The notes under the pieces were generated by a model that ran no database searches, was not told where the DNA came from, and saw only the letters and a program-made list of their open reading frames with translations. Made by a program: the position numbers and the translations under genes. Source: a virus. Taken from it: a stretch of 64,000 nucleotides of DNA. Position 1 is the stretch's first letter; each line of letters begins with the position of its first letter. The stretch is taken from positions 1 through 64,000 of the IMG/VR virus record IMGVR_UViG_3300028859_000017; one strand, 5' to 3'. Below, in pieces: positions 9,027-16,460 of the stretch.

Positions 9027-9542
9027 TTAAAAGTAAAGACTCCATGCTACACTTATACTAATAGAACTTGACTTAGTGATAGTAGAAAAACGCTTAATAC
9101 TAAAAGCAGAAGGAGTAGTAGAGTTTAGCATCAAAGCCAATTCATTAATTCCATAACCATTTAAAGCACTAACTTCTGGAATTAAAATAGTATATATTAT
9201 TTTTGGACTAACAGATGCTGAAATAGCATCTATAGCTGAATGGTCTATATTAAAAGTAAAATCAGTACCTAATACTAAATTTGGAATAGCATTTATTACA
9301 GTTAATTCGGTTGGCTGTACTGCTATAACTTGACTTGAGCTTCCCGAGACTGTGCCACCTGTTCCAAACGCAATTGTATTTATAATTGGACATACTCCAC
9401 TTATTAGGCTATTAGCAATATCATTTCTACCATTTAAGACTATTAAATTATGGTCTTTTAACAACATAGTGATATTTCCTGCTCTATCTTTTGAAGTTAT
9501 TGTAAGTTCACCACGAAGGGGTTGAGCATCTGAAAAATTCAT
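9027..9542 (-). CDS. Virion structural protein (171 aa), fibre/baseplate type
   Basis: A strand-rich N-terminus (LRGELTITSKDRAGNI, LLKDHNLIVLNGRND) is followed by the conserved-looking block IINTIAFGTGGTV and a C-terminal run NGYGINELALML...FSIKRFSTITKSSS. The sequence IxELALM-x(n)-F-S-I-KRF-x-x-I-x-KS is a recurring feature of small tail proteins that sit at the tip or baseplate edge. A clear ribosome site (TAAGGAT) precedes the ATG. It is upstream of the gp15-like gene with a 15-base gap. No precise homologue is named. Confidence 0.65.
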   Translation of the reverse strand: MNFSDAQPLRGELTITSKDRAGNITMLLKDHNLIVLNGRNDIANSLISGVCPIINTIAFGTGGTVSGSSSQVIAVQPTELTVINAIPNLVLGTDFTFNIDHSAIDAISASVSPKIIYTILIPEVSALNGYGINELALMLNSTTPSAFSIKRFSTITKSSSISISVAWSLYF

Positions 9543-9576
9543 ACTATAATCCTTATTATAATTAATTCAAAATAAA

Positions 9577-9729
9577 CTATACCACTAAATTTTCTATATA
9601 AGACTCCAAATTCTTCTCTTCTGTATATAGAATAATTAGTTTTATATTGGTTTTCCTGGCTGCCAAACAAAAACCCTCCTTAGTGAGGGCAAATTGTTGT
9701 AAATCTTTCAACTCATACTTCTTAGACAT
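9577..9729 (-). pseudogene. Internally deleted remnant of the zinc-module/Vsr-like endonuclease family (50 codons)
   Basis: A 50-codon frame joins the two ends of a much larger family found elsewhere in this window. Its start, MSKKYELKDLQQFALTKEG, matches the first zinc module of the proteins at 33658, 46869 and 50721. Its end, NIKLIILYTEEKNLESYIEN, matches their extreme C-terminus. Everything between (remaining zinc modules and the nuclease core) is missing, so the product cannot be an active enzyme. It has its own AGGAGAT ribosome site and the CCGATAATA promoter-like motif 17-26 bases upstream. This looks like a decayed homing gene left between a baseplate-edge gene and an acidic hypothetical gene. 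Confidence 0.75.
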
Positions 9730-9745
9730 ACCTATCTCCTATAGG

Positions 9746-9755
9746 TATTATCGGT
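9746..9755 (-). promoter_or_regulatory. CCGATAATA promoter-like element
   Basis: On the minus strand this reads ACCGATAATA, 17-26 bases before the ATG of the endonuclease remnant. It is one of eight intergenic copies of the same element in the window. Promoter function is inferred from position and repetition. Confidence 0.5.
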
Positions 9756-10492
9756 TATTTTTTGTTACTTTTCATCAAATTTAGGGCTATAGGATTATCA
9801 ATTCCTGCCACACTATATCCCTCTATATCATCTTCAATAGATTTTATATTATTTTTACCAAAGGGAATAGGAGGTTCGGTCATAGCTTGTATTATTGGAT
9901 TGCCTATAACTCCTTGTCCGGCTTTATTTATTGCTGCTATAAGTTCTTTTGGTAAAATTTCTGATTGTGGTAAAATTACTAGAAAATCGTAATCTAATTT
10001 ACTATCTTTATCCTTTTTTTCTGGTTCTTCTACTTCTTTAACTTTATCATCTTCTATTTTAGTTTCTTTTTCCTTACTATCAAGAGGTGCTAAAACTTCA
10101 TCATCTAATACTTCTACTTCTTCTGATACCACCTTCTCTGGGATATTAGGTAGAGCATTATTTTGTGGCTGTAAATCAGTAAATGTAATTCTATAAGGTT
10201 TTGAAATACCTAATAATAGGCTACCATCATAAGTTTTTTTAAGTTCTGCTTCTGTAGTTTTAGGTGCCTCTAAAGTATTAAATTTTAAATCAGTGCTAGG
10301 AGTTGTAGATACATCACTAGGCTGTTGTTGTAATTTATTCTTATCTATTTCTTTATTCTGATAAAGAGCATTTAAGCTATCTATATTTAGATTTTCCCTA
10401 AGCAACGAAGTCTTAGATGCTAAAACTTCGTTTTTTCTTTCTGCTATAGTAGGAAAATCTAAAAAAGAAAAATTTTTTCTTTGTTTATACAT
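9755..10492 (-). CDS. Acidic hydrophilic protein, unidentified (245 aa)
   Basis: The protein begins with a basic, aromatic stretch (MYKQRKNFSFLDFPT). It then becomes strongly polar, with a Glu/Lys/Asp-rich segment at about residues 120-170 (EEVEVLDDEVLAPL, EEPEKKDKDSK) that is probably disordered or coiled. The last 75 residues are more ordered, with LPKELIAAINKAGQGVIGNPI. No enzymatic motif is seen. The ATG overlaps the stop region of the gene above it, so the two are likely translated together. It sits between virion genes; a virion-assembly or accessory role is possible but not shown. Confidence 0.6.
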   Translation of the reverse strand: MYKQRKNFSFLDFPTIAERKNEVLASKTSLLRENLNIDSLNALYQNKEIDKNKLQQQPSDVSTTPSTDLKFNTLEAPKTTEAELKKTYDGSLLLGISKPYRITFTDLQPQNNALPNIPEKVVSEEVEVLDDEVLAPLDSKEKETKIEDDKVKEVEEPEKKDKDSKLDYDFLVILPQSEILPKELIAAINKAGQGVIGNPIIQAMTEPPIPFGKNNIKSIEDDIEGYSVAGIDNPIALNLMKSNKK

Positions 10493-10494
10493 TC

Positions 10495-10959
10495 TTATGC
10501 CTTTTTAGCTGCTGCCTCTGCTGGAGTTTCTACTACAACAGTTTGTTCCGATTTAATTTCTGGTACCTCTACAGTAGCTGTTGAAGCAGTAGTAGTCTTA
10601 GATGTCTTAGTAGCTGCCTTGGTAGTTGCAGAAGTTGATGTAGTAGCTTGAGTTGAGTTATCAACATAAATTCCAGGTTTAACTATGGTAGGAGAAGTAG
10701 AAGAAGTGGAAACATTAGCCACTGGTTTTGTAGTTACTTTGGCAGCAGTAGAATTATTACGTAATACAGTAGCTGTTATATTATTTTTTCCTTCATCTAA
10801 TCTAGCTAAAATATGAGGCAAATACATATCCAAACCAGGATATGAAAGTTCAACAGTAGCACCAACTCCAACAGTAATATGAGAAACTGAATTATGCTGA
10901 TTAGATACTAAAGTAAGCAACTGACTAGTTTTAGTTATATTCTTATATATGTATACCAT
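10495..10959 (-). CDS. Unidentified protein with Thr/Ser/Ala-rich tail (154 aa)
   Basis: The N-terminal 70 residues form a small ordered domain (VYIYKNITKTSQLLTLV, VGVGATVELSYPGLDMYLP). The rest is a low-complexity Thr/Ser/Ala linker that ends in alternating Glu/Ala. I place the start at the ATG at 10957-10959, because AAGGGTGAT lies eight bases upstream and the previous gene stops one base away. A longer start at 10992 would overlap that gene by 32 bases. Linkers of this sort are common in virion proteins. No family is recognised. Confidence 0.6.
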   Translation of the reverse strand: MVYIYKNITKTSQLLTLVSNQHNSVSHITVGVGATVELSYPGLDMYLPHILARLDEGKNNITATVLRNNSTAAKVTTKPVANVSTSSTSPTIVKPGIYVDNSTQATTSTSATTKAATKTSKTTTASTATVEVPEIKSEQTVVVETPAEAAAKKA

Positions 10960-10960
10960 A

Positions 10961-11278
10961 TTATTTATCACCCTTTTTATGTAGTTTTCCACACATCTGA
11001 CAAGTTAACTCAGTAGCCTTTGAAGTGGCTTGATTAACTTCATCCCAACCATGTGTTTTAATAATATTACAACCAGGACATTCTTTTTTAGTGGTGGAAT
11101 ATTTCATGAAAGATACTTTATTTTTCTTGTCTGCTAATCTTTTTACTGGATCATCATCAACTATTTTATCGTATTTAGCAATAGAAGCAGACGTGGTGCC
11201 TGAAGGAGATGCTGTTTGAGCAGTATTTGATGTAAAGGCAGCTGCGTTATTTTCTTTTAATATATCTTGTAATTTCAT
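10961..11278 (-). CDS. Small zinc-ribbon protein (105 aa)
   Basis: The first 45 residues are Ala/Ser/Thr-rich. The C-terminal half has two Cys pairs, CPGC at about 68-71 and CQMC at about 93-96. They are spaced like a single zinc ribbon (C-x2-C-x21-C-x2-C). The protein ends in a Lys/Gly tail. The gene is packed between two structural-region genes with one-base gaps on both sides and has an AGGGTATAAT-ATG start context. The zinc ribbon is an inference from cysteine spacing. A role in binding nucleic acid or protein cannot be decided. Confidence 0.65.
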   Translation of the reverse strand: MKLQDILKENNAAAFTSNTAQTASPSGTTSASIAKYDKIVDDDPVKRLADKKNKVSFMKYSTTKKECPGCNIIKTHGWDEVNQATSKATELTCQMCGKLHKKGDK

Positions 11279-11279
11279 A

Positions 11280-11789
11280 TTATACCCTATCCCTATTTAA
11301 TGCGATTCTATCAGCAAGAGGAGCAGATGGAAGTATCATTCTATCTACCTTAACTTCTGGTCCTGTATATTTTGGAGGAACTTCTTGTACTGGAGTAATA
11401 TCGACTGAACTAGAAGAATATTGACTACTTAATTTTTTATCTTCCATAGTATTCCAAGAATATTTTGGAATAAAAGGATTTCCAGTTGATATAGCCTTCT
11501 TAAATTCTTCTAAATTATATTCTATTAAAGTAGTAAATTTATGCTGTAATTTTTGTTCAAAATAAGTATTAATCTTCTGAAGACCGTTAATTAATGGTGA
11601 AGAATTTCGGGCTCTAAAAGCATCCTTATCTGAATTAGTATAACTCTGTAGTTGAAAAGTTAGAACGCTCATTTTAGATAGAGTCTTATAGAGGGAATCT
11701 ATATAAGCATTTATTTGACTTTCAGAAGACCTCATATCAACTACTTCCATTAATACAAAATCAACTAACTCTAATTTATCTATTTTCAT
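11280..11789 (-). CDS. Unidentified helical protein of the tail block (169 aa)
   Basis: About 100 residues are helix-like and polar (IDSLYKTLSKMSVLTFQLQ, FEQKLQHKFTTLIEYNLEEF). They are followed by a Pro/Ser-rich tail containing the aspartate/basic run KVDRMILPSAPLADRIALN. No motif of known function is visible. Its ATG has an upstream GAGGAT site, and the gene immediately follows the 1351-residue wedge-like protein. It may be a small assembly factor or wedge partner, based on position only. Confidence 0.6.
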   Translation of the reverse strand: MKIDKLELVDFVLMEVVDMRSSESQINAYIDSLYKTLSKMSVLTFQLQSYTNSDKDAFRARNSSPLINGLQKINTYFEQKLQHKFTTLIEYNLEEFKKAISTGNPFIPKYSWNTMEDKKLSSQYSSSSVDITPVQEVPPKYTGPEVKVDRMILPSAPLADRIALNRDRV

Positions 11790-11821
11790 AAATCCTCACT
11801 AACTTAATTAATAAGTTATAA

Positions 11822-14800
11822 TTATGTTCCTAATATACTTGTATATTCTATGTTTATTACATCATAAGGCTGAAGAGCTTGAGTTACTAATTGATTTAAT
11901 ACTACTCTATAAGACCAATTAGAAACGGAAGGTACAGAAGTAAATTTCCAATCCTGCCCATAAACTAAGCCTATACCATTTTTGGAGACCATAACATCTG
12001 GAGTGGCTAAATCCCTATACATAGAAGACACTGGAGTTAATGCTACTTTAGCAGTTCCTAAAACAAGCTTAGTTAAATCAGTTGATGAACTTATATAGAT
12101 ATCATTGTCACTTCTATACCAAGAAATAATAGGATTATGTTCAAAAGTATATTGTAGGGGAAATGCCTTATTAGATACACCAAAAGGAACTGATATAGTA
12201 TTAATATCATTAGAATGCTGTGTATTATTAGTGGAACAAATTACCAGTTCACCAGTTAAATTAGTATATGATGGATAAGTTGGTAATTGTGTTAAATCTA
12301 ATGAATCATATACTATTTCTATAGTATCATTTATAGCCAATAAACAAGCAGGTGTTAGGTATACTGAATTAGGACTAGTAGAAAATCCCCAATAATCTCC
12401 ATATACTAACTTTATTCCATTTCTAAGTACGTCTATACTAGGAAAAGTAGAAGGAGCAGACGACCCTACTGATACTATGGCACCCGAATTTATCTGCTTC
12501 CAAGTTACAAATACGTTTTGTTTCTCTAAAATAAAAGTAGTATTTGATATATTTTCACTAGTTATAGTATAAAAGTCTTGATTTGTAATTAATCCAGAAA
12601 TATTTATATCCAAAGTATCAAATGACTCAGTAATTAGATTACCTATATATGGATTTATATCCATTCTAATAGCATTAGCATAAAAAGATGGTTTACAATT
12701 AGTAGATGAATTTAGGTAATAAGAAGCCCTATGAGAAAAATCAAAAGGAAACTCATATTGTGGAGTGTAGGGTATGAGAGACTGGGAAGATACTTTGACA
12801 TTTGGATATATAATTTTAGAGTTGCCCACTAAATTCCAACTTGGTGATGATGGAGCGACCCCAATAGATGGAGATATAGCTTGCCAATTTGTATTCAAAT
12901 AACTCACACACTGACCACTAATGTATAAAACAGTAGAATTCCAAAGTTGTGGATTTATTTGAGTTTTTAACATATTAGAGGAAGTAAATATTCCTTCTAA
13001 AATTTCAGTTTGGGGCACAACTTCCAAGGTATCTGAACTAGAACCATTTTTGTATATAGTAGTTTGGTCTATTTCATCTACATCATTATATTTATAATTA
13101 TCTACCTGATAATCAGAAGAAAAGGCTATACTATAATCACCCATAAAGTCAGTTCTAGTAAATAGAGCGGTATCTCCTCTATAACCTTGAATAGAGGCCC
13201 TGTTGTTTCCTTTATATGGGATTGGAATAGTAGAAGCAGAGCCCCTAGTCCACAAACTAGTTCTTGAACTTATATTTTCTCTAGAGGAAAAGAAATATGT
13301 TGGGTAAGTAGTAGAAATTGCCGAGACTACTGACTGCCATCTAGAAGAACTTCTATTTGCTATTTGAGCAGAGGATGAAGTATCTATACTGTTGTAGGGT
13401 AGAAAATAAGAGGTTTCTTGTACCGCAGTATTATAAAAATTACTCCATAATCCAAAACTAAACTGCTCTGAACCAACATAATTTTCTGTTGGAGTTACGA
13501 AAACTTCCCATAATCCAGTATCTAATGGTGATAGTGGATTAACTGTAACTGGAGCATTAGAAGTTCCAGTAGAGTCATTAAATAAAAGATACCCTTTAGT
13601 GAATAAAGGTGTTAAATCAGATTTATATTTTCTAGTAATTTGTAAATCTTCTAATAAAGTTCCTGTAGAAGAGTCAAAATACATTACAGGATTATAACTA
13701 GTAGTTTCAATATAAGTTTCATTAGAACTATTGTCTAAAAAAGTAATTCTATTAAATTTTTTATTTTCTTTTCTTGTAGCTATGTTAGTATTTCTAGTAA
13801 TACTATCATTATTGTACATTACTGAATTTGGTTCCAATTTTGGATATATGATATAAAAGTCTAAACCAGATACTAAATTCTGTGGATTAGAGTCTCCTAC
13901 TAATAATGAAATAGCATATTGATTAATAATAAATTTTTTATTTATTGTGTCATAATTATAATGAAGTTTCTTGAATAATCTATAAAAAATATTGTTATAG
14001 CTAACAAAGACTAATAAATCTGATACCAAAAGAGCATTAGTCCAAGAAAGTAGGTCTGATAATCTATTCCCAGAATATAATGAAGTATTATTAGAAACTC
14101 CTCCAGAAGAAGTTATTTTATTATATATAGGAAGATATCCAACAAAAGAAACTGGAGAATTATTAGGACTATTCAATACAATCTCAGAACTAGAAGATTC
14201 TATAGTTAGAGTGTCATCATAAAACCCATTTCCAGCAACATTAATAGATATACCTGTTACATCCCCACTTGAATTTTGTAAAGCAACTTCTTTAACTAAA
14301 TACCCAAGAGAGCAGCTATGTAATAAATTGGTTGGATAGGAATAAAAAGAGTATTGAGGAGTTGGTGTAATCGACGTATAAGTAATATCATTATCTACTG
14401 AAGAAACTAACCATACTGGTGTGCTGGTAACAAAAGCATCCAAACTAGTTTCAGACACAAGAGAATAAGAGGCCAACACAGTTATTGTATTTGATGTGAT
14501 ACTAGAGATTGTAAAACTATTATTATTTTCTGAGTTTATAAAGCCAGATAAGGTTATTATATTATTTACAGCATATCCTGAAGAAATAAAATTTAAAGTC
14601 CCAGAGAATGCTACAGAGATTGTATTTGTGGTAGCATTAATTGATACCATATAACCATTAGCTATATTTGTATAGGCATTAGTAAATTCTGTGTTTGTAT
14701 AAAAATTAGGAGATTTAGAAGCTAAAATAAAATCAGAGGAGGACCATATAGAAGTTCCTGAATCTGTCAATCTATTTACAGAATATCCAGATAAGGTAAA

Positions 14801-15877
14801 TCCTAAAGAAGTTAAATAGAATATATTAGACTCAACTTCTAAATTAGATAAAGTAAAGGATTCATTAGCTATTCTTAAAGAACCTTTTATATATGATGGG
14901 TCATCTTCTGATAACTCCACATCATTAATAACATCTATCTCTTGTAAATTATAAAATTTAACATGTTCATCAGTATCATCTTCTAAGGAAACGTTTATAG
15001 CCGAAGATTCTCTTGATATAATGGCATCACTTGAGGAATTACCAAAGCCTCCTGATGAATCTATATCAGAGCCTAATAGATAGTCTGTCAAATCATACAT
15101 GACTAAAAAGTCATTTATATATACATGAAAAGGCTTAAATTGAAGTAATAAATCAACTGCTTGAGACAGATTAGAGTCAGTAAAAACTCCATTAGTATTA
15201 AAATCTAAGTCTAAGTCTTTTTTAAGGACTACATTAATTCTAGAAGCCTTAGATAAGCGTGAATTAGACCCCTCACCTGTTGTAGGGTTATATTCAGGAG
15301 TAGAGGACAACTCAGTAGTATAATCAGTATTTGAAACTATTGTTCCTTCATTATATGGAGACAGTAGGTCAGAAAATGAATCATTATATAATAAATTCTT
15401 AATGTCTGGGGCAACCGTTCTAAACCAAGGCTTTACTGTAACAGTATCTGGAAAGGCATTCCATACTCTTTCTTTTGGAACTATATCTCCCTCATAGTCT
15501 CTCCAAAGTTCAGAAATAAATACTGAATAGCCTATTAATTTTTCAGCTAATGTAATAGATTTTCTAGTACCCTTAATCTTCCAGAGCATAGGAGCTGCAT
15601 GAAGCTGCTCCCTCCAAGAAGCCACATCAGTTCCAATTAAATTCCAATTTACAATAGAAGCTAAGAAAGGTAAATACTTTGGAGGACATAAGTCTACATT
15701 AAATAACTCATCCATTGCTGCTATTTTTAGATAGAAGGAATAGTATAAATTCTGTGCCAAAGTAAGAACTAGTATTTGAAGTGGATTTCCATTATTTACA
15801 TCATTATCTCTATACACCTCAGGTACTTTGGACCAGATACTATTATAAAAATCTGTAAAACTTAAGACAGGTCTCAA
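11822..15877 (-). CDS. Baseplate wedge-type protein with N-terminal tail-protein-I-like domain (1351 aa)
   Basis: Residues 1-150 resemble the P2 gpI / phage tail protein I family of baseplate proteins. The conserved order is an Asn/Asp-rich start, then CPPKYLPFLASIVNWNLI, W-REQLHAAPMLWKIKGTRKS and a downstream LAEKLIGY helix. In contractile tails this family joins the wedge to the hub. The remaining 1200 residues are Ser/Asn/Thr-rich beta sequence without enzyme motifs, far longer than P2 gpI (176 aa), so the protein is an enlarged wedge or a fusion to a fibre-like arm. The start codon is TTG at 15875-15877: AAGGAG sits eight bases upstream and no in-frame ATG precedes the conserved N-terminus. 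Confidence 0.65.
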   Translation of the reverse strand: MRPVLSFTDFYNSIWSKVPEVYRDNDVNNGNPLQILVLTLAQNLYYSFYLKIAAMDELFNVDLCPPKYLPFLASIVNWNLIGTDVASWREQLHAAPMLWKIKGTRKSITLAEKLIGYSVFISELWRDYEGDIVPKERVWNAFPDTVTVKPWFRTVAPDIKNLLYNDSFSDLLSPYNEGTIVSNTDYTTELSSTPEYNPTTGEGSNSRLSKASRINVVLKKDLDLDFNTNGVFTDSNLSQAVDLLLQFKPFHVYINDFLVMYDLTDYLLGSDIDSSGGFGNSSSDAIISRESSAINVSLEDDTDEHVKFYNLQEIDVINDVELSEDDPSYIKGSLRIANESFTLSNLEVESNIFYLTSLGFTLSGYSVNRLTDSGTSIWSSSDFILASKSPNFYTNTEFTNAYTNIANGYMVSINATTNTISVAFSGTLNFISSGYAVNNIITLSGFINSENNNSFTISSITSNTITVLASYSLVSETSLDAFVTSTPVWLVSSVDNDITYTSITPTPQYSFYSYPTNLLHSCSLGYLVKEVALQNSSGDVTGISINVAGNGFYDDTLTIESSSSEIVLNSPNNSPVSFVGYLPIYNKITSSGGVSNNTSLYSGNRLSDLLSWTNALLVSDLLVFVSYNNIFYRLFKKLHYNYDTINKKFIINQYAISLLVGDSNPQNLVSGLDFYIIYPKLEPNSVMYNNDSITRNTNIATRKENKKFNRITFLDNSSNETYIETTSYNPVMYFDSSTGTLLEDLQITRKYKSDLTPLFTKGYLLFNDSTGTSNAPVTVNPLSPLDTGLWEVFVTPTENYVGSEQFSFGLWSNFYNTAVQETSYFLPYNSIDTSSSAQIANRSSSRWQSVVSAISTTYPTYFFSSRENISSRTSLWTRGSASTIPIPYKGNNRASIQGYRGDTALFTRTDFMGDYSIAFSSDYQVDNYKYNDVDEIDQTTIYKNGSSSDTLEVVPQTEILEGIFTSSNMLKTQINPQLWNSTVLYISGQCVSYLNTNWQAISPSIGVAPSSPSWNLVGNSKIIYPNVKVSSQSLIPYTPQYEFPFDFSHRASYYLNSSTNCKPSFYANAIRMDINPYIGNLITESFDTLDINISGLITNQDFYTITSENISNTTFILEKQNVFVTWKQINSGAIVSVGSSAPSTFPSIDVLRNGIKLVYGDYWGFSTSPNSVYLTPACLLAINDTIEIVYDSLDLTQLPTYPSYTNLTGELVICSTNNTQHSNDINTISVPFGVSNKAFPLQYTFEHNPIISWYRSDNDIYISSSTDLTKLVLGTAKVALTPVSSMYRDLATPDVMVSKNGIGLVYGQDWKFTSVPSVSNWSYRVVLNQLVTQALQPYDVINIEYTSILGT

Positions 15878-15889
15878 AAGTAGTTCTCC

Positions 15890-16459
15890 TTAAAATATAT
15901 TAAAACTACCAGAAAAGAAGATAGAGTTTGGACCGGTAATTTTTCCTAATTGAATAACTGGAGTTGGAAGACCTGAAGTAGAAGTAGTTAACCAATAGTT
16001 ATTTTGTGGAGAAGTATTACTTGGATTTGTATCTAAATAAATTGTTAACCCAGAGCTAAAAGAAGAAGGAGAAACAAAGCCCGTAATTGCTGATACAACT
16101 TCAGAAGGATAAACAAAATTAGGACAGAAAGTTATAATGACATAATAACCTTCATCATCTTGAAGTGTAACTACCATTCCATAACGTGTAATCGTCTGAG
16201 TAGTAGTTCTCACATTATCAATTATCTCATTTGGAAGAACCGCCACAATATCATAAAGATTAAATTGTTGATTTCCTAATGATAATACTCTACTAACACA
16301 TCCACTATAACTGAAAGTTTTATTTATACTATCAGCATAATCGTAAGAATTTTTAGGAGCTCTGTTAATATTTTTATAATAAGGACTTTCATCTTGTAGT
16401 AGTGGATTAAATGAAGATATCTCTGCTTCTTGTGAAGTGTTATTATGTCTTACAGTCAT
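15890..16459 (-). CDS. Virion structural protein (189 aa), unidentified
   Basis: The N-terminal 55 residues are polar and probably flexible. The middle contains a compact beta domain (VSRVLSLGNQQFNLYDIVAVLPNE, GYYVIITFCPNFVYP), and the C-terminus is Ser/Thr/Asn-rich ending GSFNIF. It is placed between the wedge-type protein and a long fibre-type protein with gaps of a few bases, so it is almost certainly virion-associated. I do not recognise the family. Confidence 0.65.
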   Translation of the reverse strand: MTVRHNNTSQEAEISSFNPLLQDESPYYKNINRAPKNSYDYADSINKTFSYSGCVSRVLSLGNQQFNLYDIVAVLPNEIIDNVRTTTQTITRYGMVVTLQDDEGYYVIITFCPNFVYPSEVVSAITGFVSPSSFSSGLTIYLDTNPSNTSPQNNYWLTTSTSGLPTPVIQLGKITGPNSIFFSGSFNIF

Positions 16460-16460
16460 T

